Shown here piece after piece: positions 12,101-23,400 of a stretch of 64,000 nt of DNA (within the stretch, counting starts at the first letter, position 1; each line of letters begins with the position of its first letter). The notes below the pieces were generated by a model. That model worked only from the letters and a program-made list of their open reading frames with translations, did not search any database and was not told where the DNA came from. Both the position numbers and the translations under genes were made by a program. Origin of the DNA: Heterodera schachtii (lineage: Eukaryota > Nematoda > Chromadorea > Rhabditida > Heteroderidae); assembly GCA_023374025.1 (NCBI GenBank), contig SIJG01000025.1, forward strand, positions 946,845 through 1,010,844, in the 5' to 3' direction.

Positions 12101-13245
12101 CAGGTTCAATGAAACTTTTGGTAAGCCTAAAAATACCATACATTTAAAAATCTATAAAAAATTTAAAAATGAGAATTCATGCGAGATTTCCCGGAAATAA
12201 GCTTAAGAGGGGCCTAATAAAGCTGTAAAAAAAATTGGGGGCGATTTGAATGAGAATAGAAAGAGCCAGGTTCAATGAAACTTTTGGTAAGCCTAAAAAT
12301 ACCCATACATTTAAAAATCTATAAAAAATTTAAAAACGAGAATTCATGCGAGATTTTCTGGAAATAAGCTTAAGAGGGGCTAATAAAGCTGTAAAAAAAA
12401 TTGGGGGCGATTTGAATGAGAATAGAAAGAGCCAGGTTCAATGAAACTTTTGGTAAGCCTAAAAATACCCATACATTTAAAAATCTATAAAAAAATTAAA
12501 AACGAGAATTCATGCGAGATTTTCTGGAAATAAGCTTAAGAGGGCCTAATAAAGCTGTAAAAAAAATTGGGGGCGATTTGAATGAGAATAGAAAGAGCCA
12601 GGTTCAATGAAACTTTTGGTAAGCCTAAAAATACCCATACATTTAAAAATCTATAAAAAATTTAAAAACGAGAATTCATGCGAGATTTTCTGGAAATAAG
12701 CTTAAGAGGGGCTACTAAAGCTGTAAAAAAAATTGGGGGCGATTTGAATGAGAATAGAAAGAGCCAGGTTCAATGAAACTTTTGGTAAGCCTAAAAATAC
12801 CCATACATTTAAAAATCTATAAAAAACTTAAAAACGAGAATTCATGCGAGATTTTCTGGAAATAAGCTTAAGAGGGCCAATTAAAGCTGTAAAAAAATTG
12901 GGGGCGATTTGAATGAGAATAGAAAGAGCCAGGTTCAATGAAACTTTTGGTAAGCCTAAAAATACCCATACATTTAAAAATCTATAAAAAATTTAAAAAC
13001 GAGAATTCATGCGAGATTTTTTGGAAATAAGCTTAAGAGGTGCTAATAAAGCTGTAAAAAAAATTGGGGGCGATTTGAATGAGAATAGAAAGAGCCAGGT
13101 TCAATGAAACTTTTGGTAAGCCTAAAAATACGCATACATTTAAAAATCTATAAAAAATTTAAAAACGAGAATTCATGCGAGATTTTCTGGAAATAAGCTT
13201 AAGAGGGCCTATTAAAGCTGTAAAAAAAATTGGGGGCGATTTGAA
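9172..13245. repeat. Satellite DNA, 166-bp monomer, ~24 units
   Basis: The landmark attgggggcgatttgaatga recurs every 166 bp (for example at 9192, 9358 and 9524) from about 9172 to 13245, giving roughly 24 units in one orientation. Units are very similar, differing mainly at the junction after aagcttaagagg (ggctaataa, gcctattaa or ggctactaa) and by single-base indels in A-runs. Irregular units occur: two ~42-bp partial duplications near 9636-9720, and a unit shortened at ~10072. Composition is about 35% GC, slightly above the flanks. The open frame across 11838-12143 is just two monomers read in one phase. No genes lie inside. Confidence 0.95.
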
Positions 13246-13350
13246 ATTTTGGGCTATTTAGATAATCAAATTATTGGTTAATAACAATATTTTTTTTGTT
13301 CAATCTTGTTGTTCTTTAATTAGAATGATAAACGACAAAATGTTGTCATT

Positions 13351-16300
13351 TTAGTCGTCAATTTGTTCAGATTCGAAAATGTTTTCATTTATAAATTTGT
13401 TCCTGAATTTGTGCGTCGGGTCCAAATTCTCGGCCAATTTTCTAAAATTTAATTGCTTTTAAATCACTCAATTTCTCTGCTGCTCTACCTAAAGTCGTTT
13501 AAGTGTGGGTAAATGCTGCTTTTGAGGAATTGGCTCGGCTTCATTGTGAAATATTTTCCCCAGTGCGGCCGCGCTCCAAATTTTGTTAGCACCTGCAATT
13601 TATATATATTTGTGTGCTTTATATTTGTTCAGGCATTTTAAGGTGATCAATGTGAACATTCGAGATTGTTTGTTTTTTAAGTCGATTTTTATGGGTGTAT
13701 TTTTTGTTTTTTTGAAATGCCGAAAAATGAGGTATATTTTACAAAATTTTTCGCCATTTTTCGCCAGAAAAATTAATATTTTTGCCATTTTTGATCTTCA
13801 TTTTTTCAAAAGTATGGTAAATGGGGGGTCCGGCGGTGCTGATAGGCGTCGCCGGGAAATTTTTTTTTGAGTATTTTAATGCCATTTTACTAAGAAAATT
13901 GCTTAAAGTTACAAAAAAATTTACTGAAAATTTTTACTTTTTGGGTTTCGGGGGGGGGGGGGGGGGGTGCGCTTTAGCCCCCCCCCCCTCCTGCCTACGC
14001 CCTTGATATGGCTTGGATCCGACGGATATCGATTGATCAGTCGGAAAATATCGGTGATCATACGAATGCTTCACCTTCTCAATCTGTGCCAGTGCGTGAT
14101 TTGCCTTGCTTGGCCTATTGTCCGCCCAAGTGAAGTGAATTCCAACCGTTGGGCCATTTCCGTTGTTCATGGACAACCAAAGGTTGTCCCCTTTTACTGT
14201 TCTGATCACAACGGCAGCGACAACAGGACGAATTTGTGGGAAGAGATCGGAAAGCTGTAAAGATTAAAAGAATAATTCAATTGAACCAATAAAATTAAAC
14301 ATTATTTTTTAGGATTTAATTTAACCGATAAAAACGGTAAAAATTTCCTAACAAATCATTTGATCCTTTGAATAATATTTTATTTTTTTGATAATAATAA
14401 TTAGAGACCGGATTTTTAAGTGCTAAAAACCCTGAAATATTAATAAAATATGTGCTAAAAAAATGCTGAAATATGTGCTAAAAACCAAAAAAAGGTGAAA
14501 ATATGTGCAAAAAATGTACTAAAAATTTGAAAAATCCGATGTATTTATGCGTAAATATCCCATAAAAATTTTATTCTTTATGTTTTTCCCCGCAGAATAA
14601 TAAATCAAATACATTTGGAGGTATTCGTAGATAAAATGGTTCTTTTTTCTGGTAAACTTATTTTGAAAATTGAAAACTGTCAGTTGAAAAAGTTCCAACA
14701 GTGAACTTCGAAATCCCATGACGAAATAATGAAGATTCGATTAGTTGTAAGAAATAGCAAAAAATTTTGATTTTTAGGAGTACATTTTTCAATTTTCTCG
14801 TATTTTTCTTACGATTTTGCCCAAAAATGCCAAAATATGTGCTAAATATGTGCCAAACCCCCGAATATGTGCAATATGTTTTTATGTGTCAAAATGCTAA
14901 AATATGGGTTTTTATGTTTTTTGTAAGTCGCTCTAAATCGAAAATTGTTCGGAGAAAATGCTATTTTTGGGCTTCTCTCGCCATAACTAAGCAGCAGAAA
15001 AAATATGCAAAAACATAAAATCCGGTCTCTAAAAATAATGCTTCAAAAATCACTTGCCGCTTTAATTGCGGGCACCCCATTTTTGTAGGGTACAAAATAC
15101 TCAGTTTGGAGTACGTTTCCGTCACTGCCGGAAAGGCCAAGTCGAAATTGTAAAAGGCCGTAATACCAAGGCTGCACTTTGTTGGCCTCGCTCCTTAATG
15201 GAACAATTAACAAAATATAAAAGCAATAGAATTGTTTTTTCAACCAAAGCGGCGGACGCGGTGCCAAAGAAAGCGAAGCGCCGAATAAATTGGAAATGTT
15301 GGCAATTCGCTGGTGTTGGGATGAATTTGCCACAACAGTTATTCTTAACAAATTCGTAATTCGTTTTAATTCATTTACAAAATGGCTCCCGGACAACCCA
15401 TCAGTAAGTGGACAATCCGTCAGTGGTCACTACGTCGTGGACAATCAGTCAGTAAAACCCGCAAGCAAATTTATTTTTTAAAACATCTCGATTTATTTCA
15501 ATTCATATGAAAAATAATTTTTAATCACAAAAAAGTGAATTAATTTATGTTATTTTATAAAATTTTGAGAATCATTTTTAAAAGAATTAAAATGTATAAA
15601 GTAACTGCTAATGTTACTAATATATGAAAATTATATATTAAATAAATTTAACAATCATTTTGCAAGATTTTTCATCATTGCTCAATAAAAAATTTGCTGA
15701 AAATTGTCCACTGACGGATTGTCCATTACTGATGGATTGTCCTTCACTGACGGATTGTCCATTACTGACAGTTGTCCACTGACGGAATGTCCGAACCCTT
15801 ACAAAATACATCTTAATTTCTCTAGGGTTCGGACAATCCGTCAGTGGGCAATTCGACAGTGAATGACAATCCGTCAGTACCATCCGTCAGTGGATAATCC
15901 GTCAGGGGACAATTCATCAGCAAATTTTTTTGCGCAATGATCAAAAATCTTGCGAAAATGCATGTTAAATTTAATAATACGAATTTTCATAAATTCTTAA
16001 CATTCTAGTTACTTTATACTTATCTCGAGAAATTATGATTATTATGATTTAATTATTTTAAAATGATTATTTGATTAGTTACTGATAGATAGTCCACTGA
16101 GGGATTGTCTACTTACTGACGGATTGTCCACTGACCGATTGACCGCCGACGGATTGTCCGAGAGCCATTTCTCTTCCCCCCCCCCACCCTCCCCTCACTC
16201 ACGTCACTCTGTCCCACACACTGCTGCTATTCGCAAATGTGGTTAACATCAAAACATGGTTGCCCATTTTCTGAATTTCGTCAAAATGCGCGTAAAGACT

Positions 16301-17716
16301 TTTGGTTGGCAAACTGAACAATGAAAAGGGGAAGAAAAAGCACTGAAAATGCCGAACCGAACTAAAAAAAAAAGTTAAAACTAAAGATAAAAAACAAAAA
16401 ATAAACTTTTTTTATATTAATTATAATATAATCATTTTAATTCTTTTGAATGGGGCGAAGATAAAAAAAGGAATGAACGTAATAATAAATAAAATATTTA
16501 TTTAATTATGTAAATTTTAAGAAGATTAGACAATAAAATGATCAAAGTGCCTAAAATAAACATTCAATATTCTCAATACCGTTCGATAGCTTTAACCAAT
16601 AAATGCTCCATTAAAAGGGTATTTAATTTAAAAAAAACAAAAATTAAAGATTTCAAAGAATCAAAAATGAAAGTTCAAGATTTTTGATCATATCTTTGAT
16701 TTGAAATTTAATGTAATTTAAAAACTCTTTGAACTATGAATAATATAAAGAATTTGGCTGTTTATATGACTTTTTAAATTTAAGCGACGATATTTTGCTG
16801 TTATATTAAATATTAATTAAATTTCAAATATTTATTGTATATTATTGAAATTTTTTAGTTCGCCCTATTTGCTATTTTGTTGGCTCGGCCTGCACCGTTT
16901 TCAAATATGTGTACGATACCTGACAAAATTATAGCTGATCGTGTCGAAGGTGGGCACTAAATTCAGCTCGACTTCAGTGATGACGCCAAAGGCGCCCAAT
17001 CCGCATGCGACGGCACGCAGTTCGGCACTCTCCGGACCAAAAGAGGCTTCAGTGCCATTGGCCAGCACAATTCGCATGGAACGAACTTGGGTGGCCAAGT
17101 TGGAGTTGGACAGACCGCCGCCGTGGGCACAAGTCTGAGTGGCACCGGCGACGGTTATTTCGGCAATTCCGGCCAATGTTGGCAAAGCGAAATTGTTGGC
17201 GTCTATCCAAAATGCCCAAATTTTTTTAATTTTGTAAATTATGTTTCAATTCCGCTTTTATTTTCCATTTTCAACTGACAAAGTCTCGGTGCCAAGTCCG
17301 TGTAAGTGATCCCCGGCTGCACCGTTACGGTCGGTCGGCTTCCATTTATGGCAATGATCGAATTCATCCCAAGCGTTGACAAAAGCGTGCCGCAACTGTC
17401 CGCGATTTTGTTGTAGCTGTGCCGACTACCAAAAACGCGCAGCTTTTGTGCCCTCCGCACAATTTGTTGCACTTCGGCTGTGGTGCGCGGATATTCGATA
17501 TTTTGTGTGCAAAATTTGAAATTGCCGCCCCAATTATGAAGCCTAAAAATTTAAAAAAAAAACATTTAAATATTTAAACAATTAGTATGCTTATTTTCAC
17601 CTTATCGCTTCTTTATTATTATGTTCGTAGCATTTTGCCTCAGATTTGTCCTCTTTTTGCCCCTTTCCGTGCGCAATATCCACAACCAAAAGCAGAAAAA
17701 ACAAAAGCTGCTGCAT
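13351..17716 (-). CDS. Secreted FAD-linked alditol/xylitol oxidase-like enzyme (VAO family)
   Basis: Eight exons (17601-17716, 17280-17542, 16920-17202, 15245-15343, 15058-15193, 14075-14254, 13489-13592, 13351-13441) join in frame to 423 aa, close to the ~418 aa of bacterial AldO. A signal peptide MQQLLFFLLLVVDIAHG leads. Then come WGGNFKF, GSRHSYNKIADS (the His that binds FAD covalently in this family), TVTVQPGITYTDL, GIAEITVAGATQT, FGVITEVELNLVPTFD, LQTEYFVPYKNG, VIRTVKGDNLWLS, VGIHFTWAD, ARPHWGKYF and LDPTHKFRNKF. AldO-type enzymes oxidise sugar alcohols and make H2O2. Exons 2-3 are much more GC-rich than the flanks. The family is mainly bacterial, so transfer followed by intron gain is likely. 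One intron (14255-15057) appears to be GC-AG. The exon 3/4 join and the short 51-bp intron 15194-15244 are the least certain parts. Confidence 0.88.
13935..14003. repeat. G-tract/C-tract transposon-like end
   Basis: A run of about 20 G is followed by gtgcgctttagc, a run of C, and ctcctgcctacgccc. The same arrangement recurs at 63480-63530 (gggtgctttagcccctcccccc then tggctacgc). This looks like the hairpin end of a dispersed element, here lying in the sixth intron of the oxidase gene. Confidence 0.6.
14404..15029. mobile_element. TA-flanked MITE (626 bp)
   Basis: Perfect 14-bp terminal inverted repeats: gagaccggattttt at the left and its complement ending ccggtctc at the right, each next to TA (14402-14403 and 15030-15031), as expected for Tc1/mariner-type insertion. 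The interior has many copies of atatgtgctaaaa and no coding capacity. It sits inside the GC-AG intron of the oxidase gene. An unpaired end of the same family is at 57313. Confidence 0.75.
15380..16170. mobile_element. Foldback element (791 bp), almost entirely inverted repeat
   Basis: Left end aaatggctcccggacaa and right end ttgtccgagagccattt are inverted copies. The whole element folds back on itself: arms of ~390 bp match through the tandem word gacaatccgtcagtgg (left 15398-15440 and 15690-15790; right 15826-15925 and 16090-16160) and through the AT parts between (for example gtataaagtaac at 15596 versus its complement near 16010). The centre is near 15800-15825. It lies within the third intron of the oxidase gene. 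Confidence 0.8.
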
Positions 17717-18584
17717 TTCGATGACGCAAATAAAATGGCATAAAAATTGCATTAAAACTGGCGAGAGGCCTTGGCTTTATTTTGTCCGTTTGTAAACATT
17801 GACAGGGAAAGATTTTAAAGCATTTCAAAACTAATTTCCTTTAAATTTTAGCTGGAATCTGTCCGATATCGGCTGGATGGGCATTTTAATGTTTTCAGTA
17901 TTCAAATTTCGGATTTTTTTTGATATTGTAATGGTGAGGAAAATTAGGAATTTTCTTGTGAAATTTCGGTTATTTTTTTTTACAAATGCAATTATTTAGC
18001 AATTTGAAAAGGCAGATTTGCGGAAGAAATGCAAAACGAATTACGTAACAATTTGCTTATGTTAGTAATTTTGTAGTCAAATTAATTAATTTGTTTGTTT
18101 GTTTTTTTTTTGAAAAAATCAAAAGAAATAAAATAAAAACGAAACCAAAAATGGTTGAACAGTCATACAAAGAGATTAAGACAAATTTAATGAATTATTA
18201 ATAGCCGCGTCAGCACTAGTCAGCCGAGCACACTCAGCTGATGGACAACTCAGCTGATGTGACAATTCGGCTGATGAACAACTCTATTATTTTCTTTTTT
18301 AAAAAAGATAAATGCCGGAACAGAAATAAAAGTAACAAAAAACCAACAAATTATAATAGTCCATTTAATAAAGAAAGAAAAAAAAATGCGTTTTTCAATT
18401 TCGAAAATTCAGACCCTCAAATCAGTACAAATCTTCTAGATAATTACACTTGGGAACACAGAAATTGCGCAAAAGTTATGACATACGGCACCAAAAATGA
18501 GAGAAAAGTCAATTTTTATGGTTGTTGGCTTTTTTGTTTTGCAACTCAAAGAAATTTTTTTGAAATTTTGCAGGCCAATAGAGC
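17717..18584. other. Spacer with short CAGCTGATG repeats
   Basis: Upstream region of the oxidase gene. Short repeats of the type cagctgatggacaactcagctgatg occur at 18233-18285. An open frame of 128 codons at 18241-18627 (plus) overlaps them and reads low-complexity sequence in its first half; I do not accept it as a gene. Confidence 0.4.
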
Positions 18585-19114
18585 TTACCATGGACTCATG
18601 GACTTTCGAATGATATCAAATTTATAATTTGATTGTCCATTTGAGATTTTTTGGTAAATGAATTTTGATTTCTTAATTAAATTTTTAAATTCATCAAATC
18701 TTTCAATGAATTTATTCTTCTTATTATTATATTTATTTAATTTAAATTCTTTTTTCCATTTGAATATTTTGTCGCGCTTTGCGCCTAATAATTTTCCAAT
18801 TTTCATCTCAATTTTTGTGTTGTTTTTCCATAGATATTTACCTTTTTCCTTCAGCTTTTCATTAATTCGATCAAATTTTGAATTGTTTCTCTTTTTTGTT
18901 GATCATTTGGGTGTGTTCCGTTTTCTCCACTGTTTTGATCAATTGCTGATAGTTCGTTCTGTTCTTCATTTTGTTTAATTTTTATCACTTTTTCTTCACT
19001 TCCATTTTTTTCCCATCTTTCACCAAATATTTCATCAAAATTTGGTCGAATTTTGCCGGTGTCAATTTTATAAGCAAAGAAAAAGATAAGCAATAGTAAA
19101 TGATATAAATTCAT
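18585..19114 (-). pseudogene. Secreted HTH-repeat family, copy with one frameshift and a divergent C-terminus
   Basis: ATG at 19114 is followed by an in-frame leader MNLYHLLLLIFFFAYKIDTG, then NFDEIFGERWEKN, an acidic spacer and THPNDQQ. Right after, in a run of A bases (~18895), the frame must shift by one to reach FDRINEKLKEKGKYLW and the first HTH unit KIGKLLGAKRDKIFKWKKEF. Compared with the 7.1-7.9 kb copy, the A-run here is one base shorter, which accounts for the shift. The frame ends at 18585 and only the start of the second unit (KFIERFDEFKNL) is recognisable, so the C-terminal units are lost. The leader looks like a working signal peptide. Function unknown. Confidence 0.65.
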
Positions 19115-19586
19115 TTTTATAATTTAAAAAAATATTTGGGAAATAATTCTAATAATTATTTATTGCATCATTTATTTTTATCATTTTGTCCCGCTCGAAA
19201 GTAATCAATTAGAATATTGTCCTGATCATTCTATTTTGTCCTGATCAGAGGAATGAAAAAATAAATGAAAATATCTTTAACATTCTTTTCTATTTCTGTC
19301 CGACATATTTGTTTTTGTCGAAAAATATTTCTCAATAAAAATATTATAACAAATTGTTGATAAATTGAAAATGTCTGACTTTTCATGATTTTAAATATTT
19401 CAACAAATTTCATATAATTCACCATCTGTCGGGCGAATTCGAACCCATATATTTACGTCCTTTTGCAGATACAACATCAACAGTGATGCCAAATTTCAAG
19501 ACCTTATGCAAAATATGTGGGAAAACTAAAAAAAATATTCAAAGGAGCATTGGGAAGCAATCCTAATTGAAACCCATAAAAATTGG

Positions 19587-19930
19587 GTTTCAGTATTATC
19601 AAATTCAGATTTTTCTTTTAAATTTTAAAATGATAAAATTAAATGAATTTTTAAAACTATTTTAAATTGGTCAATTTCGATTTTTAATAACTTCATTTGA
19701 CAAAATTACAATCATTTAGCGAATTTTTTTCAAATTTTTAAAGTTACTAGAAAATACTTAGAGCTACCGAGCGATGTTCCATTTTTATCGAAGTTATGAT
19801 CGGAATTTTGTATTATCAAATTCATATTTTTGTATTAAATTTTAAATGATAAAATTAAATGAATTTATAAATTCCATTTTAAATTGGCCAATTTCTGTTT
19901 TTAATAACTTTCAATTGACAAAATAACAAT
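19587..19930. repeat. Diverged direct duplication (~125 bp, two copies)
   Basis: Segments 19587-19712 and 19801-19930 match closely (both contain attatcaaattca..., tgataaaattaaatgaatt, ttttaaattgg and ttgacaaaatt/ataacaatca). The rest of 19115-20295 is AT-rich without a supported gene. Confidence 0.65.
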
Positions 19931-20299
19931 CAAAAAACATCAATCAAAAAATATTTACTTTTACAATAACAAATAAAAAGTTAATAATTCATCTTTGTTT
20001 ATTTTTCTTCGATTCTCCCATTTTTATTTTCGTGGTCAAATTGCCTATAATTTTTTTTTAATTATATCAAAAATCTTATTATTAAAATTCATTTTATTGG
20101 GTTTTCCTTCAAAAATTTTTCATTTCAATTTTAGATAACAAACCTGGGGATGTTTTGCCTTTTTCAACAAACTTTTTTAAAAGAATTAATATGTAAAAGA
20201 AAATATAGGATTTTTAATATTTTTTGTAAAATTTAATGTGAACCGAGACTCTTGATTAGTCCTAAGAGCCGAGACTCTCGATTAACCAAATTTCTTACT

Positions 20300-20403
20300 A
20301 GTGATGCTCGAGACCGAAAATTTCCCGAGACCGAGACTCGAGACGAGACCAAGACCAAAAAACCCGAGACTTTCCTCGAGTCGAGGCCGAGACTCTCGAG
20401 CAC
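20300..20403. mobile_element. Short element made of gagaccgagactcgag words
   Basis: Begins agtgatgctcgaga and ends ctcgagcac; the inside is tandem gagacc/gagactcgag. Sister copies at 41709-41790, 41996-42135, 54753-54895 and 55527-55668 start or end with the same agtgatg(c/t)tcgaga motif (for example tctcgaacatcact at 55655-55668). It stops only ~10 bp beyond the poly(A) polymerase stop codon. Confidence 0.6.
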
Positions 20404-20412
20404 CTTTATTCC

Positions 20413-23400
20413 TTACCATTCCGTGGCCAATTCATCTTCCGAAATGTATCGAGACTCAATGCCCACATTTATGTACATCCCTTTGAGCACATTGAGCGTG
20501 TACTCCTTGTGAATGTGCGTGGCCACTTCTTTGTCCAACATTTCATTTATTAAATTTATTTTTTCTTCGTCTAATTTTTCGTCTCCATTTTGTTGCTTCT
20601 TCTTCTTCTTCTTCATTTTAAGTCCAATTAACCATTTTTGACAGATGGGAAAGCTTTGAAATTTTGTAAAGTTTTTAAGATATAATATAAATTTAAAAAG
20701 ATTTTGTTGTAAAATGACATCATTATTCGATTATGGTCACTTTTTTGTATGAATAAAAATTTTAAGATTGGATTTGAGTCTGTATGGATTTTGGTGTTTT
20801 TTTTTTGTAAGATTATTTCGCATGAAATCAGCATTTGCAATTTATTTTAAGCATATAAGGAACGGACTCATTATCTGGGAATTTTTAATCCAAATAAATT
20901 CGATGCCAGATAATAAATTTAATAATTTAATTTATTAGACAATTTTATCATTAAAATTTCCTCCCAAATAAAAAAAAAATTTTTTTAATAATATTTGAAT
21001 TTATTTTTATTTTTACTATTTTAATTAGATAATTCAGTTTTAAGTCAAAGAAAGAAAGTGGCATTAAAATGTTAGTTCCTTACTGATTGTGAGTGTTTTT
21101 ATTAAGTGCCTTCATTTTGGGACAATTTTTGTCATTGGCAATTTGCGAATTTGGATTCAAATGACTGTATTCAATGAATTGGCCAAAAATGTCATCAAAA
21201 TTCTCCAATTGAAAACGAAGTTTTCGCTCAACATATCGACAAAATTGGTCAATATGCTGGGAAAAGCTGACCATACAAATGATGAGGCAGAAATGAGTGT
21301 ACTGTAAAATTTAAGCAAATTAATCGTAAAGAATTGGCATTTTGTTGAACAGGATTGAGTAGAAGAATTAAAAATATGATCTTAGAAATTGTCCATATTT
21401 TCAATATAGTGTGTGTGATTCAATATTAATTCTTAAAGAAATAATTTTTATCAGTATAAAAATAGTACTCCTAATTTTGTGCCGTTTAGAAAATATTTTC
21501 CTAATTATTTAAAATAGCTTTTTTAACAAATATTCATCTACTTAAATATCAGAATTTGGTTAAATGATTTTATTCAAACTCAATGTATGACCTTGCTGGT
21601 GAATTTTTTGACTGGGAAAAGCTTCCGCCACCAATTTTGTTCATTTTCGGACGAATAAAAGGGCGATTCATGCAAATGTCTCAGCTTAATGTAAGCTAAA
21701 ATGAGGGAGAATAAAATAATTAAGTGTTTTAATTAGTCATCTTAAACTATTAATTAAATACTAATTAATTACAGTTAAAATTTAAAATGTATTATTATTA
21801 CTCTCTCTGATCGTGTTTTGTATTATCCTGAACGTAGATTTATTGACACTTTGTGAAGCATTTTGAGTCAAACAGCTTGGCGTGATTATTGGCATTAGTC
21901 AGTGCCGTTGATTTATCTGATGAATTCCAACTCATCGATTCAAATCCGTTATTTTCCAATTCTTCAGTCAATTGAATTGGCATTGGCCATTTCCTTAGAA
22001 ATTTGAGTATGATTATTGGCATTACGCCCTATTTTTATTTACCATATGGAATTTTTTTCGTAAAATTCTATAACATTCAATGTATCGAGAATTTTATTAC
22101 ATGATTAGGAAGTTTTAAAAAGAAAATGAATTAAACTGACAAACAATGAAAAAAAATTATGTGTACAATGATATATTTGTTTTTCTATTAAAATTTTAAA
22201 ATGCCATTAATTTATGGATTTAGTGATTTTTTTTTTGGCAATTTTTACTTCATTTTTGTTAACGCAACAACATATTTGATTAGGTCTTTTTTATTTAAAA
22301 ATTACCTATTCATCAGAATGAACATCAATTTTTCAAACATAAATGGCACAGAACCATTTGGATACCATAAAATAATTTTTGCCGCCAAAATAGAAAGCGC
22401 GGCACCGTTGAAAAAGCCGACAAAGTTGCCATAAATATAATTACCTGTAATTTTTGGTTAATTTAATTTAATTTTATCAAATTGATCGGAAACTTTTTGC
22501 CCAAAATTTGAGACTCCGTAGCATCGTGCGGAACTTTTTCATGTTGCTTTTGGTCCTCATCAATTCCAAAATTTGAACATTTGCCAAATACCCTTAAAAT
22601 GCCAAGATTAAATTATGATACTATTATGAATTATCACTAATTTTAAAAATAATTTGCTTGCTTAAAAGTAATTATTTCAAAAAATTTATAGGATATTAGA
22701 TTAGCCTGTCTCAAAATTTTTAATTATCAAAAATATCAATTTTTTGAAAAGAATCTTTTATTAATACATATATTTGAAATTAATTGAAAATTGAGGTAGA
22801 TATATTTATTTAATTTACACTTTTTTAATTGATGTTTGTTTGTATAATAAAATGTTTATATTTATTTTTAATTTAAATTTAAAATTTTCTCACCAGAAAG
22901 CGATTTAAGCATCCCTTCATGGGGTTTTGATGAAAATGCCATAATCTCCATCATCCATTTGATGTCAGTGGCATCCAACGGCTCGTCAGGGATAGCTTCG
23001 ATGTTAGGGATTAACACGAGGGCCAAGTCGAAGTCGATGCCGAAAAAGTTCAACTCAATCATCGGAATGTAGGCACGCGGAGTTTTGTTCAGAAAGGTGA
23101 CTTTCGGATGCTAATGACAATAATTTTGGCAATTAAATAATAAAATTAATTATTATTTTAAAAATTAATTTAAAAATTTGGGATGAAAAAATTTTCTAGA
23201 TTTTAAAATAGATTATTTATGATTTTTGATCATTAATTAGTCGAGGCATTTTAAATTGTTTTTTAATTAATTCATTATTTAATTTAAATTAATTAATTAA
23301 AGCGATAATGCCTTGCACAACAGGCAGTACAACGAATTGTCATCGCAAATTCTTCCGTTTAAATTGCAATAATTTTTGCCAAAAAATGTGTCCATTTCCT

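Noticed and set aside
11838..12143. 101-codon open frame on the minus strand
   Set aside because: It is two satellite monomers read in a row; period and sequence match the array.
9172..13245. CRISPR-like array
   Set aside because: Units are contiguous 166-bp monomers with no unique spacers.
13351..17716. Bacterial contamination as source of the oxidase
   Set aside because: Seven spliceosomal introns, nematode-type MITEs inside them and a eukaryote-style signal-peptide exon show that it is part of this genome.
18241..18627. 128-codon plus-strand frame
   Set aside because: It starts in short repeats, is Asn/Lys-rich and has no family or splice support.
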